The translations under genes and the position numbers were made by a program. This document shows, piece by piece, positions 1-8,883 of a stretch of 64,000 bases of DNA (its first letter is position 1; each line of letters starts with the position of its first letter). The stretch spans positions 62,001 through 126,000 of the forward strand of contig CAYJMD010000001.1 of the NCBI GenBank assembly GCA_964371585.1, given 5' to 3'. Source of the stretch: RGIG5057 sp964371585. Lineage in GTDB: Bacteria > Bacillota > Clostridia > TANB77 > CAG-465. The notes beneath the pieces were generated by a model that searched no databases, was not told where the DNA came from, and saw nothing but the letters and a program-made list of their open reading frames with translations.

Positions 1-1
1 A

Positions 2-1861
2 ATAGATAGTGATGAAGAAGATATATTTATTCCAGCTCACTATATGAGTAATGCTATGAATAAAGATGAAGTAGAAGTTATTTTAGATAAAACTTCAAAC
101 TTTAGAAAAAGTAGAAAAGTTGGTAAAATAGTAAATATTATAAAAAGAAGTATTACTAGTGTAATGGGAGAAATTATACAATTATCATCAAACTACTATG
201 TATTACCATTAGATAAAAAAATACCTAATATATTAATTAGTAACTTTTCAAAAGATTATAATATAGGTGATGTGGTAGAAATAAAGATTACTCAATATCC
301 TACTAGAAACGGTAATATGGCTGGTGATATAGTAAGAAATATTGGTTCTAAAGAGGCAACTAAAACATATGTAGATGCACTTTACTATACTCATGATTTA
401 GATAAAATGGAAAGTTTCTCTAAAGAAGTAGAAGAAGAGGTTAGTAAGATTCCTTCTGAAGTACAAACGGTTGATTTACTTTCAAGAGTAGATAGAACAA
501 GAGAAAATGTATTTACAATAGATAGTTATGAAGCTAAAGATTTAGATGACGCTATATCTATCAAATTAAATGATGATGGTACATATAAATTATCAGTATA
601 TATTGCAGATGTAAGTCATTATGTAAGAGAAGGTACTAAACTTGGTGAAGAAGCTTTAAAAAGAGCTACAAGTATTTATGTACCTGGTTCTGTTATTCCA
701 ATGCTTCCTAAAAAATTATCAAATGGTATATGTAGCTTAAGTGAAAATGAGCTAAGACTTGTACTTGCTATTGATATGGATATAGATAATCAAGGTAATG
801 TGATTAAAGAAACTATATTTAAAGGATATATTAAATCTAAGAAAAAGATGACTTATGAAAATGTATATAAAGCTTTAGAAGGTACAGATCCAAATATTAC
901 TGAGGAATATAAAGAGTTTTTACCAGACTTAAAACTTATGAAAAAATTAGCTGATATATTAACTGCTAAAAGATATGAACTTGGAAGTATTAATTTTGAC
1001 ATACCAGAAACAAAAATTGTTTTAGACAAAGATGGAAATGTGGAAGGAATTAAACAATATCCTATAAATTATGCAAATAAAATGATAGAAGAGTTTATGC
1101 TTATTAGTAATTTAACAGTTGCTAAAAAGTTTTTAAATCTTAATCTTCCATTTATATACCGTATACATGAAACACCAGATGAAGAGAAATTAAGAAACTT
1201 AAATGAGATACTAACAGGGTATAATAAAAAATTAAAATCTGTTAAAAATGTAACTCCTAAAATGATGCAAGAAGTTATGGAAGATTTTAAATCAGAAGAA
1301 GAAAAACAAGTGCTTAGTACAATAGCACTTAGAACTTTAAAGTTGGCTAAGTATAGTGAAGAATGTATTGGACATTTCGGTCTTGCATTTAAATACTATT
1401 GTCACTTTACTTCTCCAATAAGAAGATATCCAGATTTATTTATTCATAGAGTAATAAGTGATTATATACTAAATGGAAATAAATTAAGTAATAAAGATAA
1501 AGAAAGATATGAGAAACAAGCACCAAATTATTCTATGATTTCAACTGATAGAGAGAAAAACTCTACTCTTATTGAAAGAGATTTTGATGATTTATATATG
1601 GCTATATATATGAAAGATCATATTGATGAGGAATTTGAAGCTAGAATATCTTCAGTAACTTCTTTTGGCATGTTTGTAAAATTAGAAAATACTGTTGAAG
1701 GTTTAGTTCATATAACAACTTTAAATGGATTTTATGAATTTGATGATAAAAAGTATATACTAAAAAGTGGTAAAACAATATATAAAATAGGTGATAAGGT
1801 TAAAGTTAAATTAACAGGTGTAGATGTAAAATTAAAAGAGGTTAACTTTAAACTGGTTTAG
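2..1861 (+). CDS. rnr: Ribonuclease R, 5'-truncated by the window edge
   Basis: Processive 3'-to-5' exoribonuclease of the RNB family that degrades structured RNA. An ATG lies at 44, but the frame is open to base 2 and the upstream codons read DEEDIFIPAHYM, which fits the cold-shock-domain region of RNase R, so the true start is outside the window. About 620 codons are visible, against a usual 700-800. The RNB domain begins near base 490 with VFTIDSYEAKDLDDAISI; its aspartates are the family's metal ligands. An S1 RNA-binding domain closes the protein (about 1625-1855, with EARISSVTSFGMFVKLEN). The next gene starts 17 bases downstream, suggesting co-transcription. Confidence 0.95.
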   Translation: MDSDEEDIFIPAHYMSNAMNKDEVEVILDKTSNFRKSRKVGKIVNIIKRSITSVMGEIIQLSSNYYVLPLDKKIPNILISNFSKDYNIGDVVEIKITQYPTRNGNMAGDIVRNIGSKEATKTYVDALYYTHDLDKMESFSKEVEEEVSKIPSEVQTVDLLSRVDRTRENVFTIDSYEAKDLDDAISIKLNDDGTYKLSVYIADVSHYVREGTKLGEEALKRATSIYVPGSVIPMLPKKLSNGICSLSENELRLVLAIDMDIDNQGNVIKETIFKGYIKSKKKMTYENVYKALEGTDPNITEEYKEFLPDLKLMKKLADILTAKRYELGSINFDIPETKIVLDKDGNVEGIKQYPINYANKMIEEFMLISNLTVAKKFLNLNLPFIYRIHETPDEEKLRNLNEILTGYNKKLKSVKNVTPKMMQEVMEDFKSEEEKQVLSTIALRTLKLAKYSEECIGHFGLAFKYYCHFTSPIRRYPDLFIHRVISDYILNGNKLSNKDKERYEKQAPNYSMISTDREKNSTLIERDFDDLYMAIYMKDHIDEEFEARISSVTSFGMFVKLENTVEGLVHITTLNGFYEFDDKKYILKSGKTIYKIGDKVKVKLTGVDVKLKEVNFKLV

Positions 1862-1878
1862 AGTAGGAGTATGATTTG

Positions 1879-2628
1879 ATGAGTGAAAATGTAAAAACTA
1901 CAAAAAATAAAATTGTAAGTAAAAGTAATAGAGATACTAATAATACTAGAAATAGTAAAAAAAATAATAAAAAAGACAATATAATTATAGCAAATATAAG
2001 AGAATTTATTATATTTTATAATTCTAAATTAAAGAAGACTCATATTATTACATTTGCTATATCTGTCATAATATTTTTTTGGTTACTTGCAACATTATTT
2101 ATAGATTCAGCAGCAATTACAGATTTTGTGAGCTCTATGAATCTTAGTAATAATGGTAGAATTGATACTATATTTACAGAAAAATTACCATTATCATTTT
2201 TAATTGTGTTTTCTGGTATTACTCCATATGCTTTTATTCCAGTAATAGGAGTTATAGGTTTCCCATATGCACTAGCATTAGGTCTTGTAGGGGCTAATAC
2301 ATTTACAATGATAATAGGTGTTATAAGTGGTATACTACAATTATTTTTTACAAGTATGCTTGTAGCAGCAGGAATAAATTATTGTGTTAATTCAACTAAG
2401 AAGTTTAGATATTCACAGGCTATAACATTTGGATTATCAGATGTAATGATACAGATTTATGAAATAAGAAAAAATGATAAAAAGGTACAAGAACTAAAAG
2501 ATAAAAAATTAAAAAAAGATGAAAAAAGAGAAGCTTTAAATGTAAAAATAGAATATAAAAAATTAATTCTTGCTACAATAATTCCATTTATATTTATTGC
2601 TTTAATAACATTAATAACAGGAGTATAA
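1879..2628 (+). CDS. Multipass membrane protein of unknown function
   Basis: About 249 residues. The N-terminus is rich in Lys, Asn and Ser (residues 1-50) and is followed by hydrophobic segments near residues 53-72, 103-125, 130-165 and 228-249. A charged, Lys-rich helical stretch (about 195-225) precedes the last segment. I do not recognise a family. ATG 1879 is preferred over the TTG at 1876 because AGGAGT (1865-1870) sits eight bases upstream of it. The gene lies between rnr and trmB with gaps of 17 and 4 bases, so it is probably in the same operon. Its low sequence complexity makes distant homology hard to judge by eye. Confidence 0.75.
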   Translation: MSENVKTTKNKIVSKSNRDTNNTRNSKKNNKKDNIIIANIREFIIFYNSKLKKTHIITFAISVIIFFWLLATLFIDSAAITDFVSSMNLSNNGRIDTIFTEKLPLSFLIVFSGITPYAFIPVIGVIGFPYALALGLVGANTFTMIIGVISGILQLFFTSMLVAAGINYCVNSTKKFRYSQAITFGLSDVMIQIYEIRKNDKKVQELKDKKLKKDEKREALNVKIEYKKLILATIIPFIFIALITLITGV

Positions 2629-2632
2629 AATT

Positions 2633-3262
2633 ATGAGAATGAGAAATAATAGTAATGCAGAAAATGAATTACTAAACTGTAGTAGATATATAGCTTCAAA
2701 AGAAGCTTTAGACACTATACTAAAAGATAAAAAAATAAATTTAGAGATAGGTATGGGAAAAGGGCAATTTATTGCTAATATGGCTTTAGAAAATAAAGAT
2801 AAAATATTTATTGGAGTAGAGCTTTGTAAATCTGTACTTGCTTTAGCAGTTAAAAAGATTAAAAGATTTGAGGAAGAAAATAATGTTAAATTAGATAATC
2901 TATATTTAATGTCATTTGATGCAATTACTATAGCAGAATATTTTGATAAAGATCAGATAGAAACATTATATCTTAATTTTAGTGATCCTTGGCCAAAGAA
3001 AAAACATGCGAAAAGAAGATTAACTCATGAAAACTTTTTAAAAGAGTATGCTAAAGTTTTAGATAGTAAAGGGCATATTAGATTTAAAACTGATAATATT
3101 AAACTTTTTGAATCTAGTCTACTTTCAATGAATAACTATGGAGTTAAATTTGAAGAGGTATATCTAGATCTTCATAAAACTGAAGTATACAATATAAAAA
3201 CAGAATACGAAGAAAAATTTTCAAAGTTTGGTCCAATATATATGCTTATTTGTAAGTTATAA
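2633..3262 (+). CDS. trmB: tRNA (guanine-N7-)-methyltransferase TrmB
   Basis: SAM-dependent enzyme that methylates G46 in the variable loop of tRNAs. The 209-residue length is normal. Two family signatures are clear: the SAM-binding loop EIGMGKGQFIANMA (residues about 38-51) and the catalytic/tRNA-binding stretch FSDPWPKKKHAKRRL (about 116-130). It starts four bases after the preceding membrane-protein gene, and two tRNA genes follow on a separate promoter. Confidence 0.95.
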   Translation: MRMRNNSNAENELLNCSRYIASKEALDTILKDKKINLEIGMGKGQFIANMALENKDKIFIGVELCKSVLALAVKKIKRFEEENNVKLDNLYLMSFDAITIAEYFDKDQIETLYLNFSDPWPKKKHAKRRLTHENFLKEYAKVLDSKGHIRFKTDNIKLFESSLLSMNNYGVKFEEVYLDLHKTEVYNIKTEYEEKFSKFGPIYMLICKL

Positions 3263-3308
3263 AAATAGTTAAAATTTTACTAAAATTATACAAATTTCTA
3301 AATATGTA

Positions 3309-3337
3309 TTGACAAATTACTTAAAATAAGTTACAAT
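3309..3337 (+). promoter_or_regulatory. Sigma-70-type promoter of the tRNA pair
   Basis: TTGACA at 3309-3314, a 17-base spacer, then TACAAT at 3332-3337, about 17 bases before tRNA-His. Confidence 0.8.
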
Positions 3338-3353
3338 ATTATACGTAAGTCAC

Positions 3354-3431
3354 GGTGGGTATAGCTCATATGGTTAGAGCGCTAGTTTGTGGCACTAGAG
3401 GCGATGGGTTCGATCCCCATTATCCACCCCA
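3354..3431 (+). tRNA. tRNA-His (anticodon GTG)
   Basis: The cloverleaf folds by eye. The acceptor stem pairs 3355-3361 with 3421-3427 and has one G-T pair. The anticodon loop carries GTG. The extra 5' G(-1) at 3354, typical of tRNA-His, faces discriminator C at 3428. CCA is encoded at 3429-3431. Confidence 0.96.
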
Positions 3432-3462
3432 CTTATTTATGACTATATTGTAACTCATATAT

Positions 3463-3538
3463 TGGGGTATCGCCAAGTGGTAAGGCACCAGGTTTTGATC
3501 CTGGCATTTCGTTGGTTCGAATCCAGCTACCCCAGCCA
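3463..3538 (+). tRNA. tRNA-Gln (anticodon TTG)
   Basis: The acceptor stem TGGGGTA (3463-3469) pairs perfectly with TACCCCA (3528-3534). The anticodon stem CCAGG/CCTGG encloses the loop TTTTGAT with anticodon TTG. Discriminator G is at 3535 and CCA is encoded at 3536-3538. It is cotranscribed with tRNA-His, 31 bases upstream. Confidence 0.96.
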
Positions 3539-3542
3539 AATA

Positions 3543-3577
3543 AAAACCCTCATAGGAATTTTCTGTGAGGGTTTTGT
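3543..3577 (+). terminator. Intrinsic terminator of the tRNA operon
   Basis: Perfect 10-bp stem AAAACCCTCA (3543-3552) / TGAGGGTTTT (3566-3575) starting four bases after the CCA of tRNA-Gln; the 3' arm supplies the T run. Confidence 0.9.
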
Positions 3578-3615
3578 GCTGTAAAAAAATAGACTGCCAA
3601 ATTTAATATAAAGTA

Positions 3616-3643
3616 TTGTAGAAAAAAATATATGTGATATAAT
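3616..3643 (+). promoter_or_regulatory. Extended -10 promoter for the DUF4358-like gene
   Basis: TGATATAAT at 3635-3643 (TATAAT 3638-3643), with a weak -35 TTGTAG at 3616-3621. Confidence 0.7.
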
Positions 3644-3671
3644 AGTAGTGTAAATAATTAGGAGGAAAATT

Positions 3672-4511
3672 ATGAATAATAAAATATTATTAGCAGTTAT
3701 AATAGTAATTGTAGTCATTGCTCTTGTTGTAGGAGGAATGATGTTGTCTAATCAGCCAGCTGAAAATACAAATCTAGATTTAGTCAAAGCTGAGGAGAAT
3801 GTTAAAAACATTAAATCAGATGTATATTCTATTTCTTTAGTAGGAACAGAAATATCAAATGATCCAGAACTTATGGGAGAAATGGTATCATATGTATACG
3901 ATTTTAATTTAGAAGATTATGGCATTGATTCTGAAAAAATAGCTTCCAATAATGGTATGCTAGAATTTAATATGTATAAAACAGATGAAAACTCATTTGT
4001 AATAGTTAAAGCAAAAGATGAATATAAATCAGAGCTTGAAGCTGAGTTTGATACATATTTTAAAGATAAAACAAGTGTAGTTAAAGAAGAAGTAAATGGT
4101 TATTTAGTATATCTAGATACTAAAGATAATGTTAAAGCTTTAGAAATAGTAAAAACTAAAGGATACCAACCATTATTTGCAGATTTAATGAAATTAGATT
4201 CAAGTACATTAAATTTAGTTGGTCTTGTAGAAGATGATTTAGCTGAATATAGTGTTTATCTACCTGCATTTATGATTTCATCAGAGCAATACATGATTGT
4301 AAAACCAGCAGAAGGTAAAGAAGAAACGGTAAAAACTTTAATTGAAGATTATTTCACTAAAGAAGAAGAAAAATGGAGTACATATCTTCCAGATCAATAT
4401 GCTTTAATGCAAAATAGAACTACTGCTCAAGTAGGGGACTATTTAGTATATATAGTATCAAAAGATAATACAAAAGTACTTGATACTATAAAAAGTTCAG
4501 TTAAAGAGTAA
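3672..4511 (+). CDS. Membrane-anchored DUF4358-like protein
   Basis: 279 residues. An N-terminal membrane segment (about 4-26, ILLAVIIVIVVIALVVGGMM) is followed by an extracytoplasmic part with no lipobox Cys, so it is probably held by an uncleaved anchor. The outside part looks like two related halves (about 50-150 and 175-275), each with a Phe/Tyr-rich strand, a stretch of the form V.KA/KP..........F..YF, then a YLVY(L/I) strand. That doubled layout resembles DUF4358 proteins; the assignment is from memory, not a search. Function is unknown. AGGAGGAAAATT precedes the ATG. It is a single gene with its own promoter and terminator. Confidence 0.7.
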   Translation: MNNKILLAVIIVIVVIALVVGGMMLSNQPAENTNLDLVKAEENVKNIKSDVYSISLVGTEISNDPELMGEMVSYVYDFNLEDYGIDSEKIASNNGMLEFNMYKTDENSFVIVKAKDEYKSELEAEFDTYFKDKTSVVKEEVNGYLVYLDTKDNVKALEIVKTKGYQPLFADLMKLDSSTLNLVGLVEDDLAEYSVYLPAFMISSEQYMIVKPAEGKEETVKTLIEDYFTKEEEKWSTYLPDQYALMQNRTTAQVGDYLVYIVSKDNTKVLDTIKSSVKE

Positions 4512-4537
4512 TAGTTATTAAATAACAAATTATAGAT

Positions 4538-4576
4538 AAAGAGTTAAGGAAATAAAATCCTTAGCTCTTTTGTTTT
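4538..4576 (+). terminator. Intrinsic terminator
   Basis: 13-bp stem AAAGAGTTAAGGA (4538-4550) / TCCTTAGCTCTTT (4558-4570), with one mismatch at most, followed by TGTTTT. Confidence 0.85.
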
Positions 4577-4639
4577 AATATAAATTAAAGTAGATATTAA
4601 TTTATATTTTTTATAAATCTTGAAAATAAGTGTTTGGTA

Positions 4640-4648
4640 TGATATAAT
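4640..4648 (+). promoter_or_regulatory. Extended -10 promoter for the ClpX-like gene
   Basis: TGATATAAT at 4640-4648. Its position just before the ATG at 4654 argues that translation begins at the later ATG, 4702. Confidence 0.65.
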
Positions 4649-4701
4649 ATCTTATGTTAACAATTCTAACTTTTATTATAATTAAGAAAAGGGGAAATAT
4701 T

Positions 4702-5976
4702 ATGAAAAAGCCAAAAAAACACAAAAAGACTATATATTGTCAAAGTTGTAAAACAGAGCTTCAAAAAAAATATGATGATATTATTCCATATGCACTATAT
4801 AAAGAAGGTAAGGTAGCGATTTGTAATTATTGTATACAAGATTTATATAATATGCATATAGAGCAGTCTATCGATTGTCAAAAAATTGTTGAAGCTTCTG
4901 CTGAAACTATTAAAACTGCTATGCAAGAAATGGATCAAGATGAAAGTAAAACGCTCGAAAATAAAATTGAAGTATCAGAAAATAATCTGCTTCAAAAGAT
5001 TGAATATGCTAAATTGCATGTTAAAAATCAGGATGATGAACTTTCCAAGATTATTACAACTATTGAATTTAATTTGGATGCAACAACAAAAAAAGTGAAA
5101 TCTAATATTTTGATTCAAGGAGCATCAGGTTCAGGAAAAACACTTATAACTGAAATATTACAAGATATTTTTGAGACTCCAATTGTACTAATTAATGCTA
5201 CAGAATTTACCAAATCTGGTTATGTTGGTAAAAATGTTGAGGATATGGTAAAACAATTATACTTGAGATGTGGTGGAAATAAGAAAAAAGCTGAAAGAGG
5301 TATAATTTGTATAGATGAAATTGATAAAAAAGCATCAAGAAGTGGATCGACTAATTTAGATTCATTTGATGAAGATTTTCTTGATTCACTTTTGACTATG
5401 CTTCAAGGACAAAAAATTATATTTACTCATAATCATAAAGATATTGAAATCGATACTTCATTTATTACCTTTATTGGTATGGGAGCTTTTACAGGAATAG
5501 ATGAAATACGTAGTAAAAGAATTTCTGGTAAAGGTACTATTGGATTTATTACAAAAGATAATGATTTGAATAATAAAATTGAAAAATACACATATGAAGA
5601 TTTTGAAGAATATGGTCTTCATAAACAGTTTATAACTAGATTTCCTAATATAGTAGAACTCAACAACCATGATTTAGATAGTTTAACTGAGATTGTTTCT
5701 TCTTCTCATTCGTCAGGTTTTATAATGTGGAAAAATGAATTAGAGCAAAGAGGAGTTACTCTTGAAATTCCAGAAAATTTGTATAGTAAAGTAGCACAAA
5801 AAGCACTTGAAAGTACATCTGGTGCTAGAGGCATTAATAATGTCATGCAATATATTTTTGGGAATATAAAAAAAGATCTGAGTATATTAAGTTCAATATC
5901 AGCGATAAGGCTTGGAGACAATATAACAGAGGATAATACTGATTATGAAGTTATCATAAATAAGTTATGTAATTAA
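4702..5976 (+). CDS. ClpX-like AAA+ unfoldase with N-terminal zinc finger
   Basis: 424 residues, normal for ClpX, which unfolds proteins and feeds them to ClpP. In order: a four-Cys zinc finger (YCQSC near residue 12, CNYC near 40), Walker A GASGSGKT (about 137-144), the ClpX-like pore region SGYVGKNVEDMV, Walker B IICIDEIDK (about 196-204), an IGF tripeptide (GTIGFITK, about 278-285) at the place of the ClpP-docking loop, and SGARGI for sensor 2. AAAAGGGG (4687-4694) fixes the start at ATG 4702, not 4654. The sequence is clearly diverged from standard ClpX in the zinc finger and around the pore. It may be a second ClpX paralogue or the only one; no clpP or tig is nearby to decide. Confidence 0.85.
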   Translation: MKKPKKHKKTIYCQSCKTELQKKYDDIIPYALYKEGKVAICNYCIQDLYNMHIEQSIDCQKIVEASAETIKTAMQEMDQDESKTLENKIEVSENNLLQKIEYAKLHVKNQDDELSKIITTIEFNLDATTKKVKSNILIQGASGSGKTLITEILQDIFETPIVLINATEFTKSGYVGKNVEDMVKQLYLRCGGNKKKAERGIICIDEIDKKASRSGSTNLDSFDEDFLDSLLTMLQGQKIIFTHNHKDIEIDTSFITFIGMGAFTGIDEIRSKRISGKGTIGFITKDNDLNNKIEKYTYEDFEEYGLHKQFITRFPNIVELNNHDLDSLTEIVSSSHSSGFIMWKNELEQRGVTLEIPENLYSKVAQKALESTSGARGINNVMQYIFGNIKKDLSILSSISAIRLGDNITEDNTDYEVIINKLCN

Positions 5977-5988
5977 CTATTAAAATTA

Positions 5989-6026
5989 AACCATCTAATA
6001 AATAAATTTTATTAGGTGGTTTTTTA
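5989..6026 (+). terminator. Intrinsic terminator after the ClpX-like gene
   Basis: 13-bp stem 5989-6001 / 6009-6021 with one G-T pair and a 7-base loop, then a T run to 6026. Confidence 0.9.
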
Positions 6027-6069
6027 TACAAAAAAATATTTAAAAATTTACATAATTGATAAAAAACTA

Positions 6070-6098
6070 TTGACATAATGCTTATCGTAGTGTATAAT
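6070..6098 (+). promoter_or_regulatory. Consensus promoter of the ylxM-ffh-ribosomal operon
   Basis: Perfect TTGACA (6070-6075), 17-base spacer, perfect TATAAT (6093-6098); the strongest-looking promoter in the window. Confidence 0.9.
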
Positions 6099-6146
6099 AG
6101 TGTAAAGTAAAAAAGTTTTACACACTTGTTTAAGAGGTGAGGATTT

Positions 6147-6452
6147 ATGAATAAAAATATAATGTACATAGAGCTGTATGATATTTATGGTAAATTACTT
6201 ACTAAAAAACAGCAATATACTTTTAACTTATATTATATGTGTGATTTATCTTTAAGAGAAATTGCAGAAAATGAAAATATTAGTTTCCAAGCAGTAAGAG
6301 ATTGCATAAAGAAAGCTGAAAAACAGTTAGATGAGTTTGAATCTGTTATAGGGATGCTAAAACAAAAGGAATATACTACTAAATTAAAAGATACTTTAAA
6401 AGAGCTTGATTTTAATAATAGTAAACTTGATAAAATATTAAATAAGATGTAA
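6147..6452 (+). CDS. ylxM: YlxM/p13-family DNA-binding protein
   Basis: 101 residues, the usual size of UPF0122 proteins found directly before ffh in Firmicutes and linked to the SRP pathway. A sigma-70-region-4-like helix-turn-helix is visible (about 17-60: LLTKKQQYTFNLYY, then LSLREIAENENISFQAVRDC). AAGAGGTGAGG precedes the ATG. First gene of the operon, 16 bases before ffh. Its exact role is not settled in the family. Confidence 0.9.
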   Translation: MNKNIMYIELYDIYGKLLTKKQQYTFNLYYMCDLSLREIAENENISFQAVRDCIKKAEKQLDEFESVIGMLKQKEYTTKLKDTLKELDFNNSKLDKILNKM

Positions 6453-6468
6453 GGTGAGGTAGATATAA

Positions 6469-7803
6469 ATGTTTGAAAATCTTTCAGATAAATTACAAAA
6501 AGTAGTTAAGAAATTAAAAGGTCAAACTAGAATTACAGCAAAAGAATTAGATGAAATGTTAAGAGAAGTTAAACTTGCACTTTTAGAAGCTGATGTTAAC
6601 TATAAAGTAGTTAAAGAATTTACAGCTAAAATTAGTGAGAAAGCTTTAGGAAGTGATGTTTTAGATAGTTTATCACCAGGGCAACAAGTAGTTAAAATAG
6701 TTAAAGATGAACTAAGCTTATTACTTGGTGATGGTAGTGCTAAACTTAATACTTCAACTAATCCTCCAACAGTTATTATGCTTGTTGGATTACAAGGAAG
6801 TGGTAAAACTACGTTATGTGGTAAATTATCAAATTACTTAAGAAAAAAAGGTAAAAAACCACTTATGGTTGCTTGTGATGTATATAGACCAGCAGCTGTA
6901 AAACAACTTCAAACATTAGGACTGAGTCTAAATGTTCCTGTATACAGTAAAGAAAACGAAACAGATGTAACAGTTATAGTTAAAGAAGCTTTTAAAGAGG
7001 CTAATACTAAACTATGTGATACTGTTATTATAGATACAGCTGGTAGATTACAAATTGATGATAAACTTATGAATGAACTTGTTGAACTAAAAAAAGTTGC
7101 AAGACCTCATGAAATTATGCTTGTTGTTGATAGTATGACAGGTCAAGAAGCTGTTAATGTTGCTGAAACTTTCAATGAAAAAGTTGGAATTGACTCAGTA
7201 ACTATGACTAAACTTGATTCTGATACTCGTGGAGGAGCAGCATTATCTGTTAAATCTGTTACTAAAAAACCAATTAAGTTTGCTTCTGTAGGTGAAAAAC
7301 TAAGTGATTTAGAAGAATTTCATCCTGAAAGAGTTGCTTCAAGAATACTTGGTATGGGAGATGTTTTATCAATAATAGATAAAGCAGAAGAAGCATTTAA
7401 TGAAGAAGAAGCTGCAAACTTAGAAAAGAAAATGAAAAAGAATAATTTTGATCTTGATGATTACTTAATGTATATGAAAAAGATTAAAAAAATGGGTTCT
7501 TTTAAATCTATTTTAGCTATGTTACCGGGAGTTCCTAAAGAACTTAAGGATGCTGAAATTGATGAAAAACAAATTGAGAGAATTAATGCTATTGTAACAT
7601 CAATGACAAAAAAAGAAAGAGCTAATCCTAAAATATTAAATGGTTCTAGAAGACTTAGAATTGCAAAAGGAAGCGGTAATAAAGTTGAAGATGTTAATAA
7701 GTTTATGAATCAATTTGAACAAATGCAAAAAATGATGAAAACTATGATGAATTCAAAAAGACCTATGGGTGGTATGGATTTAAATAGTATGTTTAAAAAA
7801 TAG
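6469..7803 (+). CDS. ffh: Signal recognition particle GTPase Ffh
   Basis: Protein subunit of the SRP; it binds signal sequences of nascent membrane proteins together with the SRP RNA encoded at 51334. 444 residues, as expected. The N domain is followed by the G domain with GLQGSGKTT (about 106-114), DTAGR (about 190-194) and TKLDSDTRGG (about 244-253). A Met-rich M domain ends the protein (QFEQMQKMMKTMMNSKRP near the C-terminus). It is transcribed with ylxM and the ribosomal-protein genes that follow. Confidence 0.98.
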   Translation: MFENLSDKLQKVVKKLKGQTRITAKELDEMLREVKLALLEADVNYKVVKEFTAKISEKALGSDVLDSLSPGQQVVKIVKDELSLLLGDGSAKLNTSTNPPTVIMLVGLQGSGKTTLCGKLSNYLRKKGKKPLMVACDVYRPAAVKQLQTLGLSLNVPVYSKENETDVTVIVKEAFKEANTKLCDTVIIDTAGRLQIDDKLMNELVELKKVARPHEIMLVVDSMTGQEAVNVAETFNEKVGIDSVTMTKLDSDTRGGAALSVKSVTKKPIKFASVGEKLSDLEEFHPERVASRILGMGDVLSIIDKAEEAFNEEEAANLEKKMKKNNFDLDDYLMYMKKIKKMGSFKSILAMLPGVPKELKDAEIDEKQIERINAIVTSMTKKERANPKILNGSRRLRIAKGSGNKVEDVNKFMNQFEQMQKMMKTMMNSKRPMGGMDLNSMFKK

Positions 7804-7865
7804 CGATAATAATTACATTTTAATTGTTATATATATATTTAGTTAATTTTAAGGAGGTGAACTAA

Positions 7866-8108
7866 ATGGTAAAAATCAGATTAAGAAGAGATGGTGCTAA
7901 AAAAGCTCCATACTATACACTAGTTGTTTCTGATTCTAGATTTCCAGCTGATGGAAGATTTATAGAAAAAGTTGGTGTATACAATCCAATGGTTGAACCA
8001 GCACTTATAGAAGTAAACAAAGAAAAAGTTGAAAAATGGATAAAAAATGGTGCGAAACCAACAGATACTGCAAAAGCTTTAATTAAAAAAGCTGGTATCG
8101 AAATATAA
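7866..8108 (+). CDS. rpsP: 30S ribosomal protein S16
   Basis: 80 residues with the S16 opening MVKIRLRRDGAKKAPYY and the motif DGRFIEKVGVYNP, binding 16S rRNA in the body of the small subunit. A strong AAGGAGGTGA precedes the ATG. It follows ffh after 62 bases and leads directly into khpA, as in other Firmicutes. Confidence 0.98.
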   Translation: MVKIRLRRDGAKKAPYYTLVVSDSRFPADGRFIEKVGVYNPMVEPALIEVNKEKVEKWIKNGAKPTDTAKALIKKAGIEI

Positions 8109-8119
8109 GGAGGAAGAAA

Positions 8120-8362
8120 ATGTATAAAGAATTATTAACATACATTGTTAAAGGCCTTGTAAGTGACACAACAAGTGTTAAAGTAGTTGAAGATGTAAAA
8201 GAAGATAGAACTGTTTACAGAATTTCAGCATCTAAAGAAGAAATGGGAAGAATAATAGGAAAAGAAGGAAGAATAATTCGTTCAATTCGTGAAATTATGA
8301 GAGCTTATGCTTCTAAAAATGGTGAAAAGATTGTAGTAGATATCTTGGATGAAAAAGAGTAG
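8120..8362 (+). CDS. khpA: KH-domain RNA-binding protein KhpA
   Basis: 80-residue single KH domain with the signature MGRIIGKEGRIIRSIREIM, where the GKEG loop contacts RNA. Known partners are KhpB/Jag, with roles in cell shape and sRNA binding in streptococci and clostridia. It lies between rpsP and rimM, its standard position; the preceding gap is 11 bases, with AAGGAGG as ribosome site. Confidence 0.96.
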   Translation: MYKELLTYIVKGLVSDTTSVKVVEDVKEDRTVYRISASKEEMGRIIGKEGRIIRSIREIMRAYASKNGEKIVVDILDEKE

Positions 8363-8370
8363 GCTACAAA

Positions 8371-8883
8371 ATGGAATTTATAAAAATTGGTCAAATAGTA
8401 AATGTACATGGTGTTAAAGGTGAAGTTAAAATTTATCCCTATACAAATGATGCAGATAATTTACTAAGTTTAAAAAATATTTTTTTAGATGAAAAATTAA
8501 CTGTTAAATATAAAGTTAAGAGTATTAGGCTTCATAAAAATATGCTTATTGCTAAACTAGAAAATATTAATAGTATAGAAGAAACTAAAACTATAATGAA
8601 CAGTTACATTTATATAGTTAAAGAAAAAATAAATGATGAAGATACTCATTATGTTGAAGATTTAATTGGTCTTGATATATATGAAGTATCAGAAACTACA
8701 GAATTTAAAGATGCAAAATATTTTGGGCAGTTACTGGATGTTATTCAACCAGGTGCAAATGATGTGTATGAAATAAAACATGAAAATGCTAAGGTGTATC
8801 TTCCTGTTATTAAGCAAGTAGTTAAAAAAATAGATATTCAAAATAAAAGAATATATGTTGAAATTATGGAGGGATTAATATAA
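8371..8883 (+). CDS. rimM: 16S rRNA processing protein RimM
   Basis: 170 residues. RimM assists maturation of the 30S head and binds S19. It opens with the usual FIKIGQIVNVHGVKGEVKIY and contains a PRC-barrel half with YVEDLIGLDIYE (about 91-102). The ribosome site is poor (GTAGGCT), which suggests coupling to khpA upstream. Its stop overlaps the trmD start as TAATG. Confidence 0.96.
   Translation: MEFIKIGQIVNVHGVKGEVKIYPYTNDADNLLSLKNIFLDEKLTVKYKVKSIRLHKNMLIAKLENINSIEETKTIMNSYIYIVKEKINDEDTHYVEDLIGLDIYEVSETTEFKDAKYFGQLLDVIQPGANDVYEIKHENAKVYLPVIKQVVKKIDIQNKRIYVEIMEGLI

Noticed and set aside
4654..4701. Upstream ATG for the ClpX-like gene
   Set aside because: It lies at the expected transcript start right after the -10 box and has no ribosome site; ATG 4702 has AAAAGGGG.
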